From positions 1-52,303 of the forward strand of contig QKDN01000021.1 of the NCBI GenBank assembly GCA_003252535.1: a stretch of 52,303 bases of DNA, written 5' to 3'. A program made the translations under genes and the position numbers. Positions 15,868 to 23,493 of the stretch are shown here, piece by piece. Within the stretch, counting starts at the first letter, position 1. Every line of letters begins with the position of its first letter. This DNA is from Campylobacterota bacterium. Its GTDB lineage: Bacteria > Campylobacterota > Campylobacteria > Campylobacterales > Sulfurovaceae. The notes under the pieces were generated by a model that had not been told where the DNA came from, ran no database searches, and saw nothing but the letters and a program-made list of their open reading frames with translations.

Positions 15868-17429
15868 TGTTTCTCCTCTTGTAGTGTAGTAAATGCTTTT
15901 TTGATCCGTTCTATTTCAAATAGAGTTTCGTAGAGATTGGAACTGTAGTAGTTCGTGCCGTTCTTCGCCTCGACGATAGCGATGAAGTCGTTGTCGAGGT
16001 AGGGGGCGCAGCGCCAGAGGTCGCCCTTGATCGAGTTGTCGGCGTAGCGTCCAAGCGAGTGGCGGAGGATCGTCTCGGTGAACTTTCGGCTCCATTTGTG
16101 CGTGAACCCGAGTTCGCGGCTGACGAAACGAAGCAGGTTTTGGTTGGGGTCGAAAGCATCGATATGCTTGATGATGAACTCTTTCGCATTCTCCTCGCTG
16201 AGGAGTTTCAGAAACCCCGGTGTGATCAGATCGAACCGGCCGCGTCTGAAAAGCTCCAGAGCGGCATCCCGCTCCCCGTACTTGATGAGGTTGGTATCAA
16301 GCGCGCCGAGGTAGTTGAGGTGCTCGATGGTGTTGGTCGCTTTCGCCTTTGAGACCTGCGGTTTGACAGCTGCGATCGCATCGAGCGCTTTGGCTAGCGG
16401 CAGGTCGAAGCGCTCCGCCCAGCGGCCTGGGGGCACGACGGTGATGACGAAGTAGAGGAGCCTGTCGATCCCTTCGAGGTCTCGGGGGTAGTCGTAGTAG
16501 CTCTCTGCGGCGAGGGGTTCGAGCGGTGCGAGGAGTGTGGTGAGCTCGTCAGTATCACGCAGTACGAGCTTCCCTCCACTGCCGCCCATCACCGAAGCGA
16601 CCATCGAGCCGAGTTTGCTACTCTCCCTGCGCCAGATCGGTGCGAAATAGTGCTCGAAATACTCCCCGAAGAGGGGGCTGGCGGGGTCGTTCAGCTCCAG
16701 CAGTGTGAGGGTGCGGAGCATCGAGTCGTAGGTCTGGCTCTTGCTCCCCATCGCTGTCACTTTGTCCCTGAAATAGCCGAAGAGCTGTGGATTGGGCTGT
16801 CTGTTCCTGTCGTAGAGGAGCTTGAGGTAGCTGAACCGGGTCGAGATATTCTCCGCATCGATGAACTCATCGAGGAACGCTATCGCGCTCGGGGCATCCT
16901 CCATGATCTGTGTGAAGTGTGTCCTGCGCTGTGCGCTGTTCATATCGAGGGTCTCAGGTGTCAGTTCGCTCTTCTGGCTATAGAGCCATCGACCCCTTTC
17001 ACCGAAGGCTTCGTAGATCGCAAGGTCGCCCGATGTGTACTTGAGCTTCTGGCTGAGGGGGAAGAGGAGCTCGGGGGAGAGTATCTCGTCTCTCTCCCGC
17101 AACAGACCGCAGAGTGCCGGGAGGTAGTATGCGCTTGCTTCAGCCGATGCGGCGAGGAGTAGCGTGAGAAAGTCGTGGTACTCTCCGGGGGCGTATGTGA
17201 GCGTCTCTGCGGAGCAGACGGGCATTTCGCTGACCCCTTCGAGCTTAGGCAGTTTCGATCCGCTCTCGATATAGCGGGTGTAGAGGGTGAGGGCATCGAG
17301 GAGGGTCTCCTCGTCGCTAGGGGAGGGGCGGAGGCGCTCCCGTACAGCTTCGGGGAGGAGTGCGCTATCGAACTTGATGTTTTTTGTCCCCAGCAGCGCG
17401 GGTTTGAGGATGGCGGGGTCGAGTCTCAT
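15864..17429 (-). CDS. DUF5691 family protein of the MoxR cluster
   Basis: A 521-residue, largely helical soluble protein. The GERGRWL motif (about 144-150) within a series of helical repeats is what I associate with DUF5691, a family that is almost always adjacent to a SWIM protein and a MoxR ATPase. No catalytic residues are evident; an ARM/HEAT-like scaffold is likely. It overlaps the SWIM gene upstream and the MoxR gene downstream by 4 bp each, the tightest coupling in the cluster, so the three products are probably made in fixed ratio and form a complex (inference). Confidence 0.82.
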   Translation of the reverse strand: MRLDPAILKPALLGTKNIKFDSALLPEAVRERLRPSPSDEETLLDALTLYTRYIESGSKLPKLEGVSEMPVCSAETLTYAPGEYHDFLTLLLAASAEASAYYLPALCGLLRERDEILSPELLFPLSQKLKYTSGDLAIYEAFGERGRWLYSQKSELTPETLDMNSAQRRTHFTQIMEDAPSAIAFLDEFIDAENISTRFSYLKLLYDRNRQPNPQLFGYFRDKVTAMGSKSQTYDSMLRTLTLLELNDPASPLFGEYFEHYFAPIWRRESSKLGSMVASVMGGSGGKLVLRDTDELTTLLAPLEPLAAESYYDYPRDLEGIDRLLYFVITVVPPGRWAERFDLPLAKALDAIAAVKPQVSKAKATNTIEHLNYLGALDTNLIKYGERDAALELFRRGRFDLITPGFLKLLSEENAKEFIIKHIDAFDPNQNLLRFVSRELGFTHKWSRKFTETILRHSLGRYADNSIKGDLWRCAPYLDNDFIAIVEAKNGTNYYSSNLYETLFEIERIKKAFTTLQEEKQ

Positions 17430-18727
17430 AGCGATAGTGTCCTTTGGTCATAGTGGATGGCGAGGAGGCGGTACCCCTCGGCTGACTTCACCACGAAGCC
17501 GTCGAAGCGCTCGCCGCGTGTGAGGATCAGGAGCTTGAGATATTTCTCATCGCCGAAGCTCTCGATCGGGACATAGCGCCCTGCCGTATCGACGAGGAGA
17601 TAGCTGTGACCGCTCTGCACTACCCTCAATTCTGCAACGAAAGCGAGCTCTTCGTAGAGGAGGGGGAAGGTGTCTCTGGCATTGTTGAACCGCTCCTGTG
17701 CCAGTGTGAGGTCGGGCAGCGGGTTCAGCACATCGTCCGGCGCGCACTTCTCCCCCTTGACCTTGACGATCGCGCGGGGCTGGAGGGAGCCGAAGTAGAG
17801 GAGCTTCGCCTTGAAACACTCCCCCTCCATATAGAGCTTCTCGAAGATACCGTTGTAGGAGAAGTCGAGGATCAGCGCCCAGCTGCCGCTCTCGACCCCG
17901 TAGAGATAGACTCTGCGGGAGGTGAGGTTGTCGAGCTCGTCGTAGCGGATGGAGACGACGTGCCAGCGGTCTTCCGACATCTTCGCCCCGGTGTCGGCGA
18001 GGAGCTCCTGTCTGGTGCGGTTCCATCCGAGGATCTGCTCCAGTTCGCCCCGTACTTCGTCGCTGATCTTGTCATGGCTGCGCGCCGCTCTGACGATGAG
18101 GTGGAGCGAGGTGAGGACTCCGAGTATCTGCTCCCGGTGGGTGGCGGCTCCGTAGTCGATCGAGGCGAGGGCGTTGAAGTAGCGGTTGAGTCCCGCTATC
18201 TTCTTGTCGACCATCGCTTTGGCGTGGTTCTGCCAGTAGGCCGCGTCCTTGTTGGCGAACTCCAGTATCCCACCCTTCATCGCATCGGAGAGGAAGAGCT
18301 CGATGTACTCGATATCGCTCTGGAGACTCTCCCATCTGGAGAGGGATTTCTGCTCGATCTGCTCCTGGGTTTTGGGCGGGGCTTTGGGAGCGGCGGCTTT
18401 GGCAGAGCGTTTGTCGATCCACTCTTTGACCCATTCGGGCTCCTCGGCTGCGGCGATCTGCTCTATGGTGTGGTGGGCGAGGTAGAATCCGAGTGCAAGC
18501 CCGTGCTTGCAGGGGAACTTGCGGCTGGGGCAGGAGCATTTGAAGGCTATGGAGGAGATATCCATCGCGCAGAGGTAGGGCCTGGAGCCGCTCCCCTTGA
18601 TCGCGCTCCAGAGTGCGCGGTCGCTGCGGTAGACCTCCCACGGGGTCTTGTTGAAGATGGTCATGGCGTTCTTGTTGGAGGCCTGGTCGGGGGCGAGGGC
18701 CTCTATCTGGGCATGTGTCACTGTCAA
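17426..18727 (-). CDS. SWIM zinc-finger protein of the MoxR cluster
   Basis: A 433-residue protein with a SWIM zinc finger near the N-terminus: C64-x-C66-x6-C73-x-H75 (CSCPSRKFPCKH). The rest is helical and charged, without other known motifs. SWIM fingers bind DNA or protein. The start is the TTG at 18727, with AAGG 8 bases upstream; an in-frame ATG at 18799 lies upstream of the -10 box at 18758-18763 and so cannot be in the transcript. It is the first gene of the minus-strand operon SWIM-DUF5691-MoxR-DUF4132. From memory E. coli YehQ is the SWIM member of the yeh cluster. Confidence 0.88.
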   Translation of the reverse strand: MTVTHAQIEALAPDQASNKNAMTIFNKTPWEVYRSDRALWSAIKGSGSRPYLCAMDISSIAFKCSCPSRKFPCKHGLALGFYLAHHTIEQIAAAEEPEWVKEWIDKRSAKAAAPKAPPKTQEQIEQKSLSRWESLQSDIEYIELFLSDAMKGGILEFANKDAAYWQNHAKAMVDKKIAGLNRYFNALASIDYGAATHREQILGVLTSLHLIVRAARSHDKISDEVRGELEQILGWNRTRQELLADTGAKMSEDRWHVVSIRYDELDNLTSRRVYLYGVESGSWALILDFSYNGIFEKLYMEGECFKAKLLYFGSLQPRAIVKVKGEKCAPDDVLNPLPDLTLAQERFNNARDTFPLLYEELAFVAELRVVQSGHSYLLVDTAGRYVPIESFGDEKYLKLLILTRGERFDGFVVKSAEGYRLLAIHYDQRTLSL

Positions 18728-18757
18728 TTGGCTAACCTTGTCGGGGTGATGGCGGAT

Positions 18758-18763
18758 ATTATA
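18758..18763 (-). promoter_or_regulatory. -10 box of the SWIM-MoxR operon
   Basis: TATAAT on the minus strand, preceded by a long T-rich stretch as in Campylobacterota promoters. It gives a leader of about 20-25 bases before the TTG start at 18727. Confidence 0.65.
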
Positions 18764-18851
18764 ATAAAAAAAAATCCGAAATCGATAATACGGTATCAAA
18801 ATCGCGAATTTTTTTCAAAAGCGGTAACAGGAGACAAAAGTTCCCTTTTGT

Positions 18852-18857
18852 TATAAT
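18852..18857 (+). promoter_or_regulatory. -10 box TATAAT
   Basis: TATAAT after a T-rich run, 27 bases before the GTG start at 18885, whose ribosome binding site is AAGGAG. It is divergent from the SWIM operon promoter. Confidence 0.65.
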
Positions 18858-18884
18858 CACCAAAACCCAAAAAGGAGTCGTATC

Positions 18885-19469
18885 GTGCTGGATAAGATCA
18901 TGCATAGATTGCTGGTAGTGCTGCAGTTGCCTTTTGTCATACTCTTCATCATCTTCGAGGAGGTGATCTGGGAGGGGATAGCTGAGCCCATCTACGAGCG
19001 GGTCAAGGAGCTCCGGCTCCTCGTGCGGATAGAACGCACGCTTCAGACTACCCCCAGATGGGTGATACTGATCATATTTGTCGTCACTTTCATCGTCGTC
19101 GAAGCGGCTGGCGTTTTTGCAGGGGTGCTGCTGGTGCAGGGGCAGCCGATGATTGGTATGACACTCTATATTGCCAAGATACCTATTGCCGCTTTTACCT
19201 TCTGGATGTTTCGCGTCACCAAAGCGAAACTCCTCTCCTATGGGTGGTTCGAATGGCTTTATTGCAAGATCATCGCCCTCTTCGAGTGGATCAAATCGAT
19301 GGAGCTCTACCAGAGCACGATGGAGAAAGCCAGGAGAGTCAAACTCTATCTCAGGGAGCAGCTGGCTGCACTGAAGCTGCGGTACTTCTCGGGAGAGAGC
19401 AGTTTCACCGCGAGGTTCAAACGGCTCTACTACGCCCTCAAAAAGATTTTCAAGCAGCAAGAAAAGTAG
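18885..19469 (+). CDS. membrane protein, unknown (1 of 2)
   Basis: A 194-residue protein starting at GTG after AAGGAG. Three membrane helices are evident (about 8-28, 61-82, 86-108), followed by an amphipathic basic C-terminal half ending QQEK. The hydrophobic-basic-hydrophobic layout and the FEE motif after the first helix recur in the next gene, so the two may be distant relatives that form a complex. No transport or enzyme motif is seen. Divergent from the MoxR cluster and 85 bp from its promoter; a link to it is possible but unproven. Confidence 0.7.
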   Translation: MLDKIMHRLLVVLQLPFVILFIIFEEVIWEGIAEPIYERVKELRLLVRIERTLQTTPRWVILIIFVVTFIVVEAAGVFAGVLLVQGQPMIGMTLYIAKIPIAAFTFWMFRVTKAKLLSYGWFEWLYCKIIALFEWIKSMELYQSTMEKARRVKLYLREQLAALKLRYFSGESSFTARFKRLYYALKKIFKQQEK

Positions 19470-19491
19470 ATGGGCAGCCTGAAAGAATTGT

Positions 19492-19578
19492 TCACCGGAT
19501 CGGGCACTCCTGCACCATGCGAACGCAAGCGCCCATTGCATGGGTTGGGCGCATGGCTTCTCGTACCCGATCCGGTGA
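19492..19578. repeat. nested inverted repeat between two membrane-protein genes
   Basis: Exact 13-base arms TCACCGGATCGGG (19492-19504) and CCCGATCCGGTGA (19566-19578) enclose a second stem GCGCCCA (19529-19535) with TGGGCGC (19546-19552). It could be a structured leader of the next gene or a repeat element. Confidence 0.7.
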
Positions 19579-19609
19579 CCGATATATTATTACTGGCTGG
19601 GATATCGGG

Positions 19610-20530
19610 ATGAAACTCTCGCGGCGTACGGTGATCTGGGGGAGTGTCGCACTCTTCGCGCTGATCGTGGGGAGTCTCCATATCGACAGTGCCAGGGGGT
19701 ATCTCGTGGCTGTCGTGGTGGGTATCTTCTTTTTTGCCAAACGCAATCTGCTCTCGTTCATCGCGACCTTCGTGCTGGTCAAGGGGAAGTTCATCTGGAC
19801 GATCTTCCTCAAGAAGCTCGCCGTCCTCTCGGCCACGGGGCTGGGGAAACGCTACATCACCGAACGGGTCTTCCTCTACCATCTCCAGACCCACCTGATC
19901 CGCCCGCTGGGGAGGGAGATCGCCTACCTCATGCGCTACACCACCCGCAATTTCAGACGCCTGGGGATCGTCAAGAAGCTCATCGCCCTCTTCACTTTCC
20001 TCGGTTCTCTGAGCGTCGTTGCCAAGACGATGGGGGTGTTCCTCGCGATCAAGGTGGTGCTGGGGAAGATATGGAGCTTCCTGCTCGCATTCTTCATCAA
20101 GATCAGCACGGCAGTGGTCTATTTCTTCACCGATTATATCTGGAGCAGCTGGATCACCCCGATCATGGAGGTGCTTGTGTTCAGCTGGTTCTTCTCACTG
20201 ATGCAAAAGATGCCGTTCCTCGGGAAATGGGTGAAGGGGCTGTACCGTTTCGTGATGCGGTTCTTCCTCTTCTTCGAGGAGATTCTGGAGCGGTTCTTCC
20301 ATATCCCCATAAAGAAGCTTATGCGTGCGCTCGTCGTGAAGCTCCGCAGAGCCATCCGCTCCTTCGCCGCCATGCGCTACGAGTCGCTCCACCACAGGCT
20401 CAAGCTCTCAAGAACCCTCGCCCCCAACGCCCGCCAAAAGGTGCTCATAAAGCGTAAAATGCGAAAAAATGACAAGGAACGGGGCTATGAATCGGCGTAT
20501 TTCCGGCTCTTGAATCGGAAGGTGAAGTGA
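19610..20530 (+). CDS. membrane protein, unknown (2 of 2)
   Basis: A 306-residue protein. The frame is open much further upstream, but the protein-like part starts at MKLSRRTVIWG with GGGA-type ribosome binding site, after the nested hairpin. Helices are likely near 8-23, 30-50, 60-75, 125-150, 155-175 and 180-200, with a long, very basic C-terminal tail (residues 230-306, many Arg/Lys) that should lie in the cytoplasm and could touch nucleic acid or lipid head groups. Not recognised. Same strand and probably same transcript as the preceding membrane protein. Confidence 0.68.
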   Translation: MKLSRRTVIWGSVALFALIVGSLHIDSARGYLVAVVVGIFFFAKRNLLSFIATFVLVKGKFIWTIFLKKLAVLSATGLGKRYITERVFLYHLQTHLIRPLGREIAYLMRYTTRNFRRLGIVKKLIALFTFLGSLSVVAKTMGVFLAIKVVLGKIWSFLLAFFIKISTAVVYFFTDYIWSSWITPIMEVLVFSWFFSLMQKMPFLGKWVKGLYRFVMRFFLFFEEILERFFHIPIKKLMRALVVKLRRAIRSFAAMRYESLHHRLKLSRTLAPNARQKVLIKRKMRKNDKERGYESAYFRLLNRKVK

Positions 20531-20545
20531 AGTAGCTCTCCGGAA

Positions 20546-20605
20546 TTACTTGAACAGTTTTTTGTAGTCCTTTTTGAAGTTACCGGTTCTGAAGATGGAG
20601 TACAT
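20546..20605 (-). pseudogene. 19-residue stub of a RelE/YafQ-type toxin
   Basis: Starts within the antitoxin stop codon (TGATG) and reads MYSIFRTGNFKKDYKKLFK then TAA. This is the expected first strand and helix of a YafQ/RelE toxin (about 90 residues when intact); all catalytic residues are gone. The sequence beyond runs straight into the end of the convergent membrane-protein gene. Confidence 0.75.
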
Positions 20606-20856
20606 CAGTTGTCCAGATCGTCAAAAAGCTCATCGATCGTATCGAAGCTCTTCCCCTCTTTGTTCCGGAGTTGATCCAGCGCTTCCTTCGTCTCCGGGGT
20701 AGGAATCCTGACATCGAATGGGAGGCCGTTATGCATCACGATAAGGCTGTTGAAAAGGCCGATCGCCTGTGAATAGCTGAGCCCGAGCTTTGCGAGGATA
20801 TCTTTGGCATTTTGGTAGTTCGACTCATCTACTCGAATGGTTGTTTGTGTTTTCAT
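20605..20856 (-). CDS. RelB/DinJ-family antitoxin without its toxin
   Basis: An 83-residue ribbon-helix-helix antitoxin: MKTQTTIRVDE opens the DNA-binding strand, and GLPFDVRIPTPET is the RelB/DinJ signature. The start chosen has GGAG 6 bases upstream; earlier ATGs exist but lie in the operator. The toxin gene that should overlap its stop codon is reduced to 19 codons, so this is an orphan antitoxin. Such orphans can persist as anti-addiction factors against related toxins carried elsewhere, or simply be decaying. Autoregulation is suggested by the inverted repeat at 20884-20907. Confidence 0.88.
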   Translation of the reverse strand: MKTQTTIRVDESNYQNAKDILAKLGLSYSQAIGLFNSLIVMHNGLPFDVRIPTPETKEALDQLRNKEGKSFDTIDELFDDLDN

Positions 20857-20883
20857 ATCCATCTCCATTTGAGAATATGGAAT

Positions 20884-20907
20884 ATTGTATCCCATATCAC
20901 ATACAAT
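20884..20907 (-). promoter_or_regulatory. inverted repeat, probable antitoxin operator
   Basis: ATTGTAT and ATACAAT are exact 7-base arms separated by 10 bases, 28 bases upstream of the antitoxin ATG. The right arm read on the minus strand is part of a TTGTAT/TACAAT-like promoter. Ribbon-helix-helix antitoxins bind such sites. Confidence 0.6.
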
Positions 20908-20929
20908 GTCAATAAAAGTAAAACCCATA

Positions 20930-21077
20930 TCACGGTAATTCAACTTTTATCTCAAGTTCAAAAAGGCTAAGAGCATAGAGCTTAGAGCAAATGATAGAAT
21001 TCGTACATTTTTAAAGCTCTTGGCTCTGAGCTCTCAGCTCTTTGCCAATACGAAGACTTAAACTTGAATTACCGTGA
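20930..21077. mobile_element. 148-bp MITE-like element
   Basis: Exact 14-base terminal inverted repeats TCACGGTAATTCAA and TTGAATTACCGTGA, with further near-symmetry inside (CAAGTT and AACTTG; AGAGCT/AGCTCT runs). No coding capacity. Flanks AAACCCATA and AACCCCTAT resemble a decayed 9-base target duplication. It lies immediately upstream of the orphan antitoxin and abuts the stop codon of the phosphoesterase. Confidence 0.7.
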
Positions 21078-21082
21078 AACCC

Positions 21083-22183
21083 CTATATAAAATACGCTAT
21101 CTCCGCCGAGCATCCCAGGCGCATCGGGGGTCCCCAGAATCCTATGCCGCTGTTGACATAGATGTAGGAGTCCTCGCCCAGCTTGTGGAGGTCTTTGACG
21201 AAGGGCTGTACCTGCGCGGTGAGGTAGCCGAAGGGGTATATCTGACCGCCGTGGGTGTGGCCGCTGAGGATGAGGGCGGGTCGGCGGCTGCCGAGGTGCT
21301 CGATCATCTTGGGCTGGTGGGTGAGGAGGATCACGGGGTAGTCGGGGTTGATCCCGGCAAATGCTTTGGGGATATCGGGGACGAACTGGTCGATACGGTA
21401 ACCGAAATAGTCGGTCGTCCCCACGATATTGACCTTCAGCTCCTCTATCGTGATAGATTCGTTGAGGAGCACCGTGATGCCGATGGAGCGGAGGTAGTCG
21501 ATGGTATTCTGGGGCTCGTGGAAATACTCGTGGTTGCCCAGTACGAAGTAGACGCCGTGTTTCGCCCGGAGCGCTTTGAACTCCGCTACGGACTCCTCGA
21601 TGGAGTCGACGGAGGCGTCGACGAGGTCGCCGGTGATGCATACGATATCGGGCTTGAGGGCGTTGATCCTTTCGATGGCGCTGTGGACGAACTCCCTGTC
21701 GATCAGCCCGCCGATATGGAGGTCGCTGATCTGGACGATGGTGAAGTCAAAGCGGCGCAGGGGGATGACATTGACCACCGGTTCCTTGGCTCCCTCGATC
21801 ACTGCCGCCCCGACATAGCCCGAGGAGAGGGCGAAGAGGGTCGAGTCGGCTCCTTTTTTGAGGAACTCCCGCTTGCTCTTGTCCACTTTGTAGAGGGGGA
21901 GGTAGAGGAGGTTGAGCAGCTCGTGGGTGACGAGGTAGAGGAGCAGCACGAAGGTGATCCCGACAGAAAGCGAGGAGACATATTGCAACGCATAGGGGAG
22001 GATATCTGCGTAGCGGGTGAGGAAGTAGACCAGGCTCAGGGCGAGGTTGCCGAAGAGGGCGGCGGTGATGAGCCTTTTGCCCCGGTCGCTCACGAGGAGT
22101 CTGCGTACCACCCGGAGGTAGAAGAGGATATGGAAGCTCGCGAAGAGCCCGGTAGCGAAGAGAAAGAAGAACGCCATCCTCAT
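21083..22183 (-). CDS. membrane-anchored metallophosphoesterase (YkuE/YaeI-like)
   Basis: A 366-residue protein. About four N-terminal membrane helices (near 3-22, 38-58, 65-85, plus a further hydrophobic stretch at 118-130) are followed by a calcineurin-type phosphoesterase domain with all metal-site motifs: ISDLHIGG (about 152-159), GDLVDA (about 185-190), GNHEYF (about 215-220), LLTHQP and GHTHGGQ (near 310-316). YkuE/LpxH-like relatives act on phospholipid or nucleotide pyrophosphates at the membrane. It overlaps the asparaginase gene by 4 bp, so both are co-transcribed, though no common pathway is obvious. Confidence 0.88.
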   Translation of the reverse strand: MRMAFFFLFATGLFASFHILFYLRVVRRLLVSDRGKRLITAALFGNLALSLVYFLTRYADILPYALQYVSSLSVGITFVLLLYLVTHELLNLLYLPLYKVDKSKREFLKKGADSTLFALSSGYVGAAVIEGAKEPVVNVIPLRRFDFTIVQISDLHIGGLIDREFVHSAIERINALKPDIVCITGDLVDASVDSIEESVAEFKALRAKHGVYFVLGNHEYFHEPQNTIDYLRSIGITVLLNESITIEELKVNIVGTTDYFGYRIDQFVPDIPKAFAGINPDYPVILLTHQPKMIEHLGSRRPALILSGHTHGGQIYPFGYLTAQVQPFVKDLHKLGEDSYIYVNSGIGFWGPPMRLGCSAEIAYFI

Positions 22184-22683
22184 CGATCGGAGCCTTTGGG
22201 GAGGAATCTCCCTTCCGTGTAGGATTTGGCGATATGGGTGTGGGGTCTGACCAGACCGTGCATCGAGATATAGACACCGCTTCGTGGCGAGGCTGCGAGG
22301 AAGCCGTAGGCCATCGCGAAGTTTGCGGTCGCTTCGGTCGATTCGATGGAGTAGGGCACCATCGCCCCGGTGAAGACGACCGTTTTGTCGAACCCCTGCG
22401 CGGCGATATGCTCCGCGCTCAGATGCATCGTATCGGTGCCGTGGATGACGATGATGTGCTCATGGTTGCACCCGGCGATCTCCCGGGCGATGTGTTCCCT
22501 GTCCCCATCGTCCATCTCGAGACTGTCCTTGCCGATGACCGAGGTGCATTCGATATCGCAGAGCCACTTGGAGGCGATATCCTGGAGTGCCAGCGAATTG
22601 CCGTCCACATCGAGGTTGCCCGTGAGGGGGTTGTACTGCTTGTTGAAGGTGCCGCCGGTATCGATGATAAGGATAGAGTGCAT
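22180..22683 (-). CDS. single-domain asparaginase-like protein
   Basis: A 167-residue protein corresponding only to the N-terminal catalytic domain of type I/II L-asparaginases (about 330 residues). The first threonine motif DTGGTFNK (about 8-15) and the second, HGTDTMHLSAE (about 81-91), are both present, and TGAMVPYSIESTEATAN follows. The C-terminal domain that completes the tetramer interface is absent, and the gene ends cleanly at the phosphoesterase start, so this looks like a genuine short family rather than a truncation. Activity on asparagine is plausible but unproven. GGGGA precedes the ATG. Confidence 0.8.
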   Translation of the reverse strand: MHSILIIDTGGTFNKQYNPLTGNLDVDGNSLALQDIASKWLCDIECTSVIGKDSLEMDDGDREHIAREIAGCNHEHIIVIHGTDTMHLSAEHIAAQGFDKTVVFTGAMVPYSIESTEATANFAMAYGFLAASPRSGVYISMHGLVRPHTHIAKSYTEGRFLPKGSDR

Positions 22684-22725
22684 GATTTGTCCCCGGATTT
22701 TTTCTGTATCCTATCTCAATAATGC

Positions 22726-22731
22726 TAAAAT
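22726..22731 (+). promoter_or_regulatory. extended -10 box TGCTAAAAT
   Basis: TG-C-TAAAAT lies 29 bases before the GTG start at 22760; the ribosome binding site is AAAGGAG. It is divergent from the asparaginase gene. Confidence 0.55.
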
Positions 22732-22759
22732 ACACTAATCAAACTCCAAAGGAGCCATC

Positions 22760-23485
22760 GTGGATAAGAAAAATTCGGTGATCATCATCCTGCTAGGGGT
22801 GATCATGATCATCGCTCTCTACTGTATGCAGAGTCTCAAGAGAGTGCAGCATGAGCCCAAAGAGGCCAACAAGACTGGAATAGTCGAAGCCGAGGAACAA
22901 ATCGATACGAACCGGACGATCCTCGAGACGGTCACCTTCTATCAGGAGGGGTACCGCAAGGGGTGCGATATCGCCCTCGAGAGGGAGGTGGATGCAGTGA
23001 GCGCGGAGCAGAACGCGAGCACAGCATTCCTGCTGGGGCTCGACCGCGGCGAGCGGATATGCCGCGCCGAGATCAAGCGCAAAAAGTCGCTCAAGGATGA
23101 CGGCTACAAGGACGGGTGTGCCAGTGCCAAAGGGACGGTGACGAAGAACGAGAAATTCTTCAAAGAGTCAAAAACCTACGCCAATGCATGGACAAAGGGC
23201 TACGAGGAGTGCAAATCCAAAAGCGACGAGACACCGAAGGTCGAGCGCAAAGAGGAGAAAAAAGAACAGCCCAAACCGCCCGTCAACACTTACAAAAAAG
23301 GGTACAACGACGGGTGTGCGAGCGCGAGGGGGCGATTCGTCCAGAGTGCAAGGCTCTACGAGCAGGACAGGAACTATCGCAGCGGCTGGAACGACGGGGA
23401 AGAGGAGTGCGGCTACAGCGAGCGGAGATACGACGACTACCCGGAGCCGAGGGACAGGGTTCCGGTAAGATTCTACCGGTACTAG
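22760..23485 (+). CDS. membrane-anchored protein with GC..AxG repeats
   Basis: A 241-residue protein starting at GTG. One N-terminal membrane helix (about 6-24) anchors a periplasmic domain made of three copies of a motif of about 45 residues: YxxGYxxGC...A...(F/Y)xxGxxxGxxxC. Copies begin near 55 (YQEGYRKGCDIA), 116 (DGYKDGCASAKG) and 182 (KGYNDGCASARG), each closing with an EC or IC. The paired cysteines could form disulfides. A Lys/Glu/Pro linker separates copies 2 and 3. The lipoprotein at 33524 carries one copy of the same motif, which I do not recognise from named families. It lies 8 bp before folP and is probably co-transcribed with it. Confidence 0.72.
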   Translation: MDKKNSVIIILLGVIMIIALYCMQSLKRVQHEPKEANKTGIVEAEEQIDTNRTILETVTFYQEGYRKGCDIALEREVDAVSAEQNASTAFLLGLDRGERICRAEIKRKKSLKDDGYKDGCASAKGTVTKNEKFFKESKTYANAWTKGYEECKSKSDETPKVERKEEKKEQPKPPVNTYKKGYNDGCASARGRFVQSARLYEQDRNYRSGWNDGEEECGYSERRYDDYPEPRDRVPVRFYRY

Positions 23486-23493
23486 GAGTGGGG

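Noticed and set aside
18727-18799. ATG at 18799 as start of the SWIM protein
   Set aside because: It lies upstream of the -10 box at 18758-18763; TTG at 18727 has a ribosome binding site and fits the family start.
19058-19609. Long plus-strand frame running from 19058 into the membrane-protein gene at 19610
   Set aside because: The first 184 codons overlap a better-supported gene in another frame and include the nested hairpin; composition is not protein-like.
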